Assembly: GCA_964549615.1 (NCBI GenBank)
Contig: CAZJVP010000104.1
Location: forward strand, 1-64,000
Direction: 5' to 3'
Source: CAYVLA01 sp964549615 [NCBI: uncultured Thermococci archaeon]
GTDB lineage: Archaea > CAYQAE01 > CAYVLA01
DNA length: 64,000 bases
Shown in pieces: positions 8,315-16,600 of the stretch; the first letter of the stretch is position 1, and each line of letters begins with the position of its first letter. The notes under the pieces are model-generated. The model did no database searches. It was not told the DNA's origin and worked only from the letters and a program-made list of their open reading frames with translations. Both the position numbers and the translations under genes were made by a program.

Positions 8315-9545
8315 GACAACTTCTCCGGAGCAGCCCAAGGACATGCCTGCTCACTCCGCTTCCGTACTGTATTGCGCACTTCTCGGCGAAGACGTCTCCC
8401 TCGGCTAGGCCGAGTTCTAGGCCGGCGTCCCTGAGCAGGACCTTCCTTTGTCCGTTGCGGATCTTCATTTCGAGCGGCAACGACAGCGCGAGCCGGACGA
8501 CGTCCTCGTCAAGGTACGGCAAAAAGAGCTCGACGCCGGCTGAGCGGACCGCTAGGGTGCAGGTCTCCAGGCCCCGAGCGTGAAGCTGGAGAAGATCCCT
8601 GAGCATCGACTGTTCGGGCGCCGGGTCCGAGAGGTAGCGTTTGTAGCCGCCGAAGAGCTCGTCCGCCCCCTGTCCGCAGATGGCGGTGTGGATTCCCAGT
8701 TCATGCGCCTTGGTGGATGCGTGCAATAGCGGAAGCGCTATGGAGACGTTCAGAGCATTCTCGGCCCTCATTACCTCGGAAATGAAAGCGACTTCCTTGG
8801 GGATTCTCCCAGGAGCTATCTCAACCGTCTCCAACGGGCTCGACAGGTTGCTGGAAGCTCTTTGCGCCCGGGCGAGGTCCTTGCAACCTTTCAAGCCTGC
8901 GGTTATGCAAACGGTGTCGCCCTCTTGCTCGCTGATCTTTGCGAGCAGGAGGCTGTCGATGCCGCCCGAAAAGAGCACCGCTCGGGGCGTTGGGAGGGCC
9001 CGAATTGCCCGTTTCAGGCAGGCGATGAGGTCAACTACCGGTGTGGAGGCTGGATCGGGGCGGCAGCCTTTCGGTGCGACGGGCAGATCGACCTGCCGCG
9101 CTGTGTTGAGCTCCATCACCCGAGACGGAGGGAAACGCCCGGGAGGACCAATCCCCAAGGCGGAGACAGCGCCGGGTTCGGTGCAGACTGCCGTGATGTC
9201 TGCGTTTCGCGTCACGAAAAATGGCCTAGTGCCCAGCGCGTCACGCCCAGCGATCATCCCATTCCCACAGCTATTGATGGCAGCTCCGAACAAGGGCGCA
9301 TCAGGCCCTGGGGCGAGGAGACGCTCCGTCAGAAAGACCCTAGACAACTCCAGAAGATCCGACCTACAGGTGGGGGCATCCATGAGAAGGCGTCCAAACA
9401 TGGGGCCTCCGCCAATCCTTACCGCCCCGAAGGAAGCCAGTTCGTTGGGCAACTCGATGGAGGAATCGTCCCCAGAGAAGCAGAGGTCGCCGATGAAACC
9501 GGTGACATCGGAAGTCCGGGGCCTGATGGTTCGCGCGGTGATCAT
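8295..9545 (-). CDS. asparagine synthetase-like ATP-dependent amidotransferase, glutaminase Cys missing
   Basis: The C-terminal half (about residues 185-416) is a good AsnB-type synthetase domain: the PP-loop VLFSGGIDSLLL, CGQGADELFGGYKRY, and LFLPYLDEDVVRLALSLP. The N-terminal part keeps late class II amidotransferase motifs (ARDALGTRPFF and TEPGAVSALG, here GRDALGTRPFF), but where the family has M-C-G-I-x-G this protein has V-T-G-F-I-G, so the nucleophilic Cys is absent and ammonia must come from elsewhere. Start ATG 9545 is a choice; an ATG at 9629 is possible. It overlaps the chorismate-lyase-like gene downstream. True asparagine synthesis is not excluded, but context suggests a special amination (see findings). 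Confidence 0.82.
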   Translation of the reverse strand: MITARTIRPRTSDVTGFIGDLCFSGDDSSIELPNELASFGAVRIGGGPMFGRLLMDAPTCRSDLLELSRVFLTERLLAPGPDAPLFGAAINSCGNGMIAGRDALGTRPFFVTRNADITAVCTEPGAVSALGIGPPGRFPPSRVMELNTARQVDLPVAPKGCRPDPASTPVVDLIACLKRAIRALPTPRAVLFSGGIDSLLLAKISEQEGDTVCITAGLKGCKDLARAQRASSNLSSPLETVEIAPGRIPKEVAFISEVMRAENALNVSIALPLLHASTKAHELGIHTAICGQGADELFGGYKRYLSDPAPEQSMLRDLLQLHARGLETCTLAVRSAGVELFLPYLDEDVVRLALSLPLEMKIRNGQRKVLLRDAGLELGLAEGDVFAEKCAIQYGSGVSRHVLGLLRRSCHATSKT

Positions 9546-9711
9546 CCTTCCAAGGTAGTCGGCGATCCGAATCGGTCTGGAGGACGCCGCAGCGCAGATC
9601 CAGGGCATCGGCCTGCGTCCGAGCCCCATCAATGAAAATGTTCGCGCAATCAGGTGGCATGCCGGTTCTGGAGGCCCGTGCTGCAGATCGGACTGCAAGA
9701 CGGGTGTATGA

Positions 9712-9722
9712 AACATATATCT
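9712..9722 (+). promoter_or_regulatory. TATA box for the RaSEA gene
   Basis: AACATATATCT lies 27 nt before a predicted start site near 9743. That places GGGGAGG (9752-9758) and the TTG at 9764 in a 20-nt leader. The core is nearly symmetric, so it could also serve the divergent minus-strand operon. Confidence 0.55.
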
Positions 9723-9763
9723 CAAGACCCGGCGATCCCCCTTCTGAGGTCGGGGAGGCAGAG

Positions 9764-10825
9764 TTGTCTGAGGGTCGATCGGAGGCTAGGGGTCGGCGGC
9801 TGACGGCGCAGGAACTCAGGCGTCGCATAGCCGAACTGCGGAAGCCGATTCTGGAACCCAAGCCGGTTCCCCGCCCCTCGTTTTGGACCAGACATGATCG
9901 CATGTTTCACGGGAAAGGAGTGGTCCATTACGCGGTCTTGGACACCGGGGGCTGCCGCTGGGCGGCCGATTCAGGGGGGTGCGCCATGTGTGGGTTCATC
10001 GCGGACACCTGCATGCGCGAGGTGAGCCCAGCCGAGATAGTGCAGCAGGTCGAGCAGATCGTCCTGCACATTGAAAGATCGAAGGGCCCTTTCGGCCTCA
10101 GGATATTCACATCAGGTAGCTTTCTGGATGATCGCGAGATCCCGGCCGATGTTCGGCAGGAGGTGTTGCGCAAGCTCGGCGCGGTGGAGGGCCTCGCCGA
10201 GTTAACAGTGGAGTCCAGGCCGGAGCATGTGGACAGCGGGACCGTCTCGGAGCTTCGAGAACATTTGGCGGGCGTGGAAATCGAGGTTGCCATAGGCCTC
10301 GAGAGTTCGAGCGATCGCGTGAGAGATGAGTGCATCGGCAAGGGGTTCACATTCCGTGAGTTCCAACGCGCGTGCGAGTGCATCAAGTCTGAGGGCGCAA
10401 GGAGCAAGGCATACGTGCTGCTGAAGCCTCCTTTTCTGAGCGAGTTCGATTCTTGGTACGATGCCGTCCAGACGATCAAGGACGTCGCAGGGACGGTCGA
10501 CTCTGTGTCGGTTAATGCGTGCAACGTTCAGAAGGGCACCCTTGTGGAGGAGCTGTTTAAGGCGAACGAGTACAGGCCCCCATGGATCTGGACGGTGATG
10601 GAGGTTCTTAGAGAGGCTAAGCGGACGATGCCGGGCGGGAGCAACGTGATCTGCGATACGGTGGCCTTCGGAACCACTCGGGGGCCTCACAACTGCAGGA
10701 GGTGCGACAGGAAGGCAACAGCGATGGTCCGCCTCTTCTCCCTCGCGCAAGATGCTCGCGCTCTGGAAGGCCTTGAATGTCCATGTCGGGCCGAATGGGC
10801 CAAAATATATAACTACCACTTCTAG
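9764..10825 (+). CDS. archaeosine synthase beta-subunit-like radical SAM protein (RaSEA family)
   Basis: A radical SAM protein of about 353 aa. The cluster-binding cysteines are in CRWAADSGGCAMCGF, the Cys-W...GGC-x-MCG pattern of the TIGR01210/RaSEA family, which with ArcS converts preQ0-lysine-modified tRNA to archaeosine at G15. Further support is the Elp3-like barrel with LTVESRPEHVD and IEVAIGLESS, and a C-terminal zinc-ribbon-like CRRCDR...CPC. The frame is open back to ATG 9632, but I prefer TTG 9764: a TATA box at 9712-9722 and GGGGAGG five nt upstream fit it, and the residues before it are low-complexity. Its 3' end carries the TATA box of the next gene. No arcS is in the window. Confidence 0.85.
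   Translation: MSEGRSEARGRRLTAQELRRRIAELRKPILEPKPVPRPSFWTRHDRMFHGKGVVHYAVLDTGGCRWAADSGGCAMCGFIADTCMREVSPAEIVQQVEQIVLHIERSKGPFGLRIFTSGSFLDDREIPADVRQEVLRKLGAVEGLAELTVESRPEHVDSGTVSELREHLAGVEIEVAIGLESSSDRVRDECIGKGFTFREFQRACECIKSEGARSKAYVLLKPPFLSEFDSWYDAVQTIKDVAGTVDSVSVNACNVQKGTLVEELFKANEYRPPWIWTVMEVLREAKRTMPGGSNVICDTVAFGTTRGPHNCRRCDRKATAMVRLFSLAQDARALEGLECPCRAEWAKIYNYHF
10803..10812 (+). promoter_or_regulatory. TATA box of the PhoU-family regulator
   Basis: AAATATATAA lies inside the last codons of the RaSEA gene. A start site near 10835 leaves a short leader that includes GAGGGTG before the TTG at 10854. Confidence 0.55.
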
Positions 10826-10853
10826 TCATATAGGTCATTATAAGAGGGTGCTC

Positions 10854-11951
10854 TTGGAGAGGAGGAGGGTTCAGCTCATAGGGGGCTCGACTTACGTAGT
10901 CTCGCTTCCGAAGAAGTGGGTGAGGAGGGTCGGGATCGGTAAGAGCGCCGAGGTTGCGATGCTGGACCAGCGCGACGGGACCTTGGTTCTCGTCCCTAGG
11001 CCCGAGTCGCTGGCCGGAAACAGGGATGCCAACGTGAGCGTGAGCCCGCGGACCCCAGCCCGGTGGCTGGCTAGGGCAATGATATCGAGTTACCTGAACG
11101 GCTTTGATAGGATAAACGTCATCTGCCGCGGCGGGAAGCTCACCCCTGCACAGGTCAGCGAGCTGAAAAAGGTCGAGCGCAAGCTGGTGGGGTTGGAGAC
11201 GGCGGAGGAATCGGAGAGCAAGCTGGTTCTGGAGAGCATGCTCAACGTTGAGGATCTCGAACCCTGGAAAGGGATCGCCAGGATCCACATGATTGCTTCC
11301 CTCATGCAGAGAGAGGCGATCGAGGCCTTGATCTCTCGCGACCCTTCGATCGCAGACAACGCGATCAGACGGGACGACGATGTTGATCGACTCTACTTCC
11401 TGGGATTGAGGCAGCTGCGGCAGGCGGCCTCGAACCCGGCGATTGCCTTGAGGCTCGGGCTGACGCCGACGGAATGCTTGGACCTGCAGTCCGTCATAAA
11501 GAGGATAGAACACATTGCCGATCATGCCGAAAGCATCGCCCTCCACGTTAGGCAGCTTGTGGGGAACCTCACGAACGGGGAACTCATTGAGGAGCTTGCG
11601 AAGATTAGCCGAATGGCCCAGGAGATCCACGAAGGTGCGGTGCGAGCCCTGACCGAGGGGGACTTGGGCCTCGCCAACGGCGTTGTGAATCAGAGGGCGA
11701 AGATGAAGGAGCTATGTTCTTGCGTCAAGAAGAAGCTCCACGAGGTGGACGTGTCAATCAACGTTAGGGTCAATAGCATCGTCGAAAGTCTGGAAAGAAT
11801 AGCGGACTACGGCACCGACATCGCCGAGGTGGCCATAAACCGATCCGTTGCCGACTGTGCCACTCAGGGCAGGATTGGGCCGCCTAGGGGAAGCAATTCG
11901 GACAGGCCGGGCATCGGGCGGGGGCTCAGCCCGCCGGGATCTAGCTTATGA
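10854..11951 (+). CDS. PhoU-domain regulator with N-terminal AbrB/SpoVT-type DNA-binding domain
   Basis: A 365-aa protein. Residues 1-45 form a swapped-hairpin AbrB-like domain (ERRRVQLIGGSTYVVSLPKKWV), and two PhoU helical-bundle repeats follow (about 120-215 and 225-330, each with the E/D-x-x-x-D metal-site pattern, for example RIEHIADHAESIA and SLERIADYGTDIAE). Archaeal proteins with this layout regulate phosphate uptake or related genes and bind DNA directly. I start at TTG 10854, which gives the usual family N-terminus; a GTG at 10848 is the alternative. The last 35 residues are Gly/Ser/Pro-rich. Its 3' end overlaps the convergent UMP kinase by 11 bp. No pst transporter is nearby, so the target is unknown. 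Confidence 0.85.
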   Translation: MERRRVQLIGGSTYVVSLPKKWVRRVGIGKSAEVAMLDQRDGTLVLVPRPESLAGNRDANVSVSPRTPARWLARAMISSYLNGFDRINVICRGGKLTPAQVSELKKVERKLVGLETAEESESKLVLESMLNVEDLEPWKGIARIHMIASLMQREAIEALISRDPSIADNAIRRDDDVDRLYFLGLRQLRQAASNPAIALRLGLTPTECLDLQSVIKRIEHIADHAESIALHVRQLVGNLTNGELIEELAKISRMAQEIHEGAVRALTEGDLGLANGVVNQRAKMKELCSCVKKKLHEVDVSINVRVNSIVESLERIADYGTDIAEVAINRSVADCATQGRIGPPRGSNSDRPGIGRGLSPPGSSL

Positions 11952-12600
11952 TGGTGCCTATCTTCTCCCCGCGAAGGACCTTTCGCAGCCTCGCGGGATC
12001 TCTACCGTTCAGCACCACAGCAGGGATGTGAGATCTCTTGAGCACTTCGAGACACATGCGATCAAGGATCCCGTAGCTGCCCGGTTTGCCCAGCGTCGAG
12101 ATGCCTAGAGCATCATCGTAGCTCATGTGATGTATCATCCGAGCCTTGGCGTCGACATCGGGATCTGCCGTGTAGACGCCGTCGACGTCGGTCATCTTGA
12201 CGAATAGACTCGCTCCGATCGCCTCCGCCAGCAATGCCGTGTTGGCGTCGGTGCTTCTGCCAGGCCTTATCCCGCCGACAACGAGTATCCGGCTTCTGAC
12301 GTCCTTCTTCACCGAAAGGAGTGAGCCCTCATCCAAGATCGCCCGCCCCCCGAGCACGGAGGCAAGGAGCTTGACGTTCGGCTTCATTAGGTCTATGACG
12401 AGATTCTCGGCTTCCACGGGCCCCACAAGGGGAAGGATGGATTCGAGGTACCTGCGCGCAAGGCGCCCGCCTCCTATCCCCACGACCAGCTTCTGGAGAT
12501 CGGCTTCCCTCACGACTTGAGCGAACTTGCAGAGGTATTCGCCGTTCGGACCACTCTCACCTACGGCTATGGAGCCACCGATCTTGACCGCGAGTCTCAA
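11941..12600 (-). CDS. pyrH: UMP kinase (archaeal type)
   Basis: A 219-aa amino-acid-kinase-fold protein, the expected length for archaeal PyrH, which phosphorylates UMP to UDP. Motifs: RLAVKIGGSIA at the N-terminus, GIGGGRLARRYL, GGIRPGRSTDANTALLAE, MTDVDGVYTADPDVD, and the C-terminal VVLNGRDPARLRKVLRGEKIGTII. The start is TTG 12600, preceded by GGCGGAG about six nt upstream. It is transcribed toward the PhoU-family gene and diverges from the FUN14 gene. Confidence 0.92.
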   Translation of the reverse strand: MRLAVKIGGSIAVGESGPNGEYLCKFAQVVREADLQKLVVGIGGGRLARRYLESILPLVGPVEAENLVIDLMKPNVKLLASVLGGRAILDEGSLLSVKKDVRSRILVVGGIRPGRSTDANTALLAEAIGASLFVKMTDVDGVYTADPDVDAKARMIHHMSYDDALGISTLGKPGSYGILDRMCLEVLKRSHIPAVVLNGRDPARLRKVLRGEKIGTIIS

Positions 12601-12752
12601 TTATATCTCCGCCGAAGGACGTCATCGCGCCCGGAGATATGTCTATCGCACGGCCGGAGCCCCAGGGCATGCACATTTTTGCAGGACGGGAAAAATAGGC
12701 GCCTTTGTCTGCAGATCCGACGGTTGCAATCACAAATACTGCGGCAAGAACC

Positions 12753-12763
12753 GAAATATTATT
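12753..12763 (+). promoter_or_regulatory. TATA box of the FUN14 gene (probably leaderless)
   Basis: GAAATATTATT is centred about 31 nt upstream of the ATG at 12790, so the transcript should begin within a few bases of it. Confidence 0.5.
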
Positions 12764-12789
12764 ATGTTCCGGGAGCATTTTGCGATCAG

Positions 12790-13098
12790 ATGACGTCGGA
12801 AGTGCTCTCCGGCCTCCCGGTTTTGGGCGGTTGGGGCGTGGTGGGCTTCGCCTTCGGATTCGTCGTGAAGAAGATCCTGAAGTTCATATTGATATTCGTG
12901 GGCGTCTACGTTGCAAGCCTGCTGTACTTGCAACAGGCAGGCTGGATAACTTTCAACGGCAGTCCCGAACGCTTGGTCAACAGCATAACCAGCTTCCTCG
13001 CTAGGGAGGGCGGCAAGCTGTGGGCTGGCGCGGGGGCATCGCTTGCTCTGGTGGGCGCCTTTGGAGTAGGTGCATCGCTGGGATTCGCGAAGGGCTAG
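12790..13098 (+). CDS. FUN14-family small membrane protein
   Basis: A 102-aa protein matching the FUN14 family: a glycine-rich first segment (GGWGVVGFAFGFVVKKILKF), a second hydrophobic segment (FILIFVGVYVASLLYL), and a C-terminal glycine/alanine segment (AGAGASLALVGAFGVGASLGFAKG), with WITFNG between them. The family is known from the eukaryotic FUNDC1 mitophagy receptor; its prokaryotic role is unknown. The open frame extends upstream, but I start at ATG 12790 because the domain begins there and a TATA box fits it. It stands alone. Confidence 0.8.
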   Translation: MTSEVLSGLPVLGGWGVVGFAFGFVVKKILKFILIFVGVYVASLLYLQQAGWITFNGSPERLVNSITSFLAREGGKLWAGAGASLALVGAFGVGASLGFAKG

Positions 13099-13211
13099 CG
13101 ATACACCGAGACATGGTTTGATCACTAAGGTTTTCTCCGCGTCCCGATTACCGATGGGGGTAAGCTTTTTGAACAAATGGCGGCCCCGCTACCGTCGGAG
13201 CGTCAGCCTCG

Positions 13212-13448
13212 ATGGAAGACTCATCTCAAGGTCCCTTTGAAGATGCCGACCTTAGGTATGCATGTCCGACATGCAGAAGGATCTTCACCAAACCGACGTC
13301 CAATTGGCTTTGCCCCTCATGCAAGGGGACGCTCCGGGTTCTCGGTGCCCTGCGGCTCCGCGACAAGAGACGCGGCTTGCCCCGGGACGAGGATCTGAGC
13401 GAGGAGGAGCTGGAATCCGACGAAGAGGAGGATTCAGCGTATCAGTAG
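13212..13448 (+). CDS. small zinc-ribbon protein with acidic tail
   Basis: A 78-aa protein with one Cys4 zinc ribbon, CPTCRRIF (about residues 18-25) and CPSCKGTL (about 34-41). A basic stretch follows (RLRDKRRGLPRDED), then a strongly acidic tail (EEELESDEEED). Archaeal proteins of this shape can be transcription or ribosome accessory factors, but no family name is claimed. The start is ATG 13212. It is monocistronic as far as can be seen; no function can be inferred from its neighbours. Confidence 0.72.
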   Translation: MEDSSQGPFEDADLRYACPTCRRIFTKPTSNWLCPSCKGTLRVLGALRLRDKRRGLPRDEDLSEEELESDEEEDSAYQ

Positions 13449-13673
13449 CACTCGGCGTTGGAACGGAAAATAGGCAGGATGCAGGCCGCCCGCGCAAGTT
13501 TTTGCGAAAGTCCGCCGAGGTTGCTTGCTCGGGACGGCGAACGGGGCCCATCTCATTCGACCGGCGGCCAAGAAAGCTGAAGTTCCGCTGGAGAGGATGA
13601 GACTTGAGTAGTTCCAAAGGGCCGCGGGCTTAGAGGGCTTGAGGAGAGAGGCGTTCGCGAGAAGCGCTCCGGA

Positions 13674-16600
13674 CTACTGTTCCGTTGCGGATGCCCAATC
13701 TCTCGCGTTCTGGAACAACTTGAGCCAGGGTGAGGCTTTGAGGGATCTCTTGAGTTGTTCGGGCATCCAGCCCCACTGCCACTTCAGGAAAGTTCTTTCG
13801 GGATGGGGCATCATGGCTAGGTGGCGTCCGTCCTTCGAGCAGAGGGCAGTGATCCCGTCCGGCGAGCCATTCGGGTTGAACGGATACTCTTGCGTTATCC
13901 TGTTCTGGTCGTCAACGTACCTTATTGGAGCCAGGTTATTCTCCTTGACCTTGCCTAGGATCTCTGGGTCGGGGAAGTAGGCCCGGCCCTCACCGTGCGC
14001 GACCCATATGCCAAGCGTTGAGCCCTCCATGCCGCGAAGCATGATCGAAGGGCTTGGAAGAATCTTGACGGAGACGAAGCGGGACTCAAACCGCCCGGAC
14101 TCGTTTCGGATGAATCTCGGCTGCCTGTCGTCCGGTATGCCGGGCCATGGCACCCAACCGAGGAGCGCCATGAGCTGGCAACCGTTGCATACGCCCAAGC
14201 TGAACGTGTCGGGCCGCTCGTAGAATGCTTGGAACTGGCTGAGGAGCCCTCGGTTGAACCGGATCACGCCCGCCCACCCCTTCGCCGAGTCGAGGACGTC
14301 GGCGTAGCTGAAACCACCCACGAAGGCAACGCCGCGGAAATCGCCCAGATCGACTCGGCCGTCGAGCAGATCGGTCATCGTAACGTCCCAAGGCTCGAAG
14401 CCCGCAAGGTAGAATGCCGAGGCCATCTCGCGGTCGCCGTTACTTCCTTCCTCCCGGATTATTGCGACCTTGGGCTTGTCAGGGCATCCGAGCAGCTCGT
14501 CGGGAGTCATCTGCGGGTTGAAGGTCAATTTGAAATTCGGGCCCGTTCGCGTTCGCAGGCCCATCCGTTCTTGTTCGACACAACGCGGGTTGGCCTGCAG
14601 ACGTTCGATCTGGTAGCTGGTGGCCTCCCACACATCTCGAAGGTCCGCGATGTCCTCATCCAAGACCGTTTGCCCGCCAAACCGGACTTGGAATCGCCTC
14701 TGGCAGGTGCGCCCTATGATCTCGTGAGGAATCCTAGCGTCTTGCAGGATCTTCGTCACCTTCGGTTGGGCTGCCGGAAGGATCTCGAGCGCCATGCCGA
14801 GTTCCTCGGAGAAAAGGATGGCGATCACATCGGAGGGCTTCCCCGCCCTTGGAAATTCGATCTCCATTCCGCAGTTCCCGGCGAATGCCATCTCCAGAAG
14901 GGTCGTGATGAGCCCGCCGTCGCTGCGATCGTGGCCGGCCGTGATCAGCCCTTCGCGGACGAGGCGCTGGACGGCCTCGAACGCACGTTTCAGAAGGTCG
15001 GGGTCGTCCACATCGGGGGGCGATTCTCCGACCTGGCCGTATACATGGGCGAGGGCTGATCCACCGAGTCTGTTGCGTCCGAGACCCAGATCGATGTAGA
15101 CGATTCTGCTCTTGCCTGGGTATTTTATGTCGGGTGTTACAGTCTTGGTGATGTCGGGGCAGGTGACGTATGCGGAAATCGTGAGCGAACCTGGGGCCTT
15201 GACCGTCTCGAACCCGCCGTCGGGCAGTGGTACCCTGGCTGCCATGGAGAGGCTGTCCTTGCCCCCATCGATCGCTATTCCCAGCTTGATCAAGATGTCG
15301 TGCACGGCCACGGCCGCGTCGTACATCGCGGCGCCCTCGCCCGGAAGCTTGGCGGCCCACATCCAGTTCCCGGAGCATTTCACGTCCTGAAGCTGTGAGA
15401 CTTGGGCCCATACTAGATTGGTCAAGGCCTCGCCAACGGACATGCGGGCCATCGCAGCCGGGTCCAGCAAACCCTTGATCGGCTGCTCGCCGATGGAAAT
15501 GGCCGCGCCCGTGGTCACGAAATGGCTCTGCGCTATGACAGCCACATCCGAGACGGTCAGCTGCAGGGGGCCGGTGCACTGTTGCTGGGCGACCAAACCT
15601 GTGACGCTCCTGTCGACCTTGTTGGTGAGGAATCGCTTCGACCCCACTGAGAGCAGCCTTAGAACCCTCTCCAGCGCGTCCCTCACGGTGAGATCGGGCG
15701 GGAGCGCAAGTGGTTCCAACCTTCTTGGCAGGCGTTCGAGGTGGAAAACCTTCCTCGGCATATGTCCCAGGACCTTCTCGAGCTCCAGGTCAACCGGCGT
15801 TGATCCGTCTCGCTCGTCGTAGAGGACGATGCGGCCGTCACCAGTTATGTGTCCTATGATAGCCATCGGAACCTTCTCACGGTCGCACAGTTCCTGAAAC
15901 AGCCCGACGTCCTCCGGCCTCAGTAGGACGGCGTCCTGCTCCTGGTATTCAGCACCCCAGATCTCGAGGACCGAGAGAGTCTCGTCCCCGAGCAGTATCT
16001 TTCGGATCTCGATTCTCGCTCCCGCAGGGCTCACTATCTCCTTGACAACGTTGCAGTTGCCTCCCGCGCCCTGGTCATGGATACTGACGATGGGGTTGCG
16101 GCTTCCCATCTCGACGCAGGCCCGGATGACGCGGTTGACCTTCTGCTCCATCTCGGCGTCCCCGCGCTGCACCGCGTTGAAGTCAAGCTCGGCGGGGTTC
16201 TCTCCTTGAATCATGCTCGACGCGGCCCCGCCGCCTATCCCGATCCTGTAGGCGGGACCTCCGATCTTGACGACCAGCATGCCTTTTTCGGGCGTACCTT
16301 TCTCTACGTGCCTGGCGTCAATCTGTCCGACCCCGCCGGTGAACATGATGGGCTTCACCCATTCCCGGCGTTCGCCACCCGGAAGCACCAGCCCGAATGA
16401 GCGGGTGTAGCCCTGTATGACGGGCTCGCCGAACTTGTTCCCGTAGTCCGACGCTCCGTTGCTCGCCTCGATCTCGATCTGAAGGGGGGACGCCAGGTTG
16501 CCCGGGTATCGGAAGTTCAGGTCCTCCCATGGAAGCGGATAGCCAGGTATTCGAAGGTTACCGACGCAGTAACCCGTCGTCCCGGCGACGACCAAGGACC

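Noticed and set aside
13449-13673. Possible box C/D or RNase P RNA in the gap after the zinc-ribbon gene (GCGAAAGTCC, CTGAAG)
   Set aside because: The required C and D boxes or the RNase P core are not in order; only isolated short matches occur.
14734-15579. 281-residue frame on the minus strand inside purL
   Set aside because: It overlaps a certain gene in another frame, is Arg/Pro/Gly-rich, and lacks any motif.
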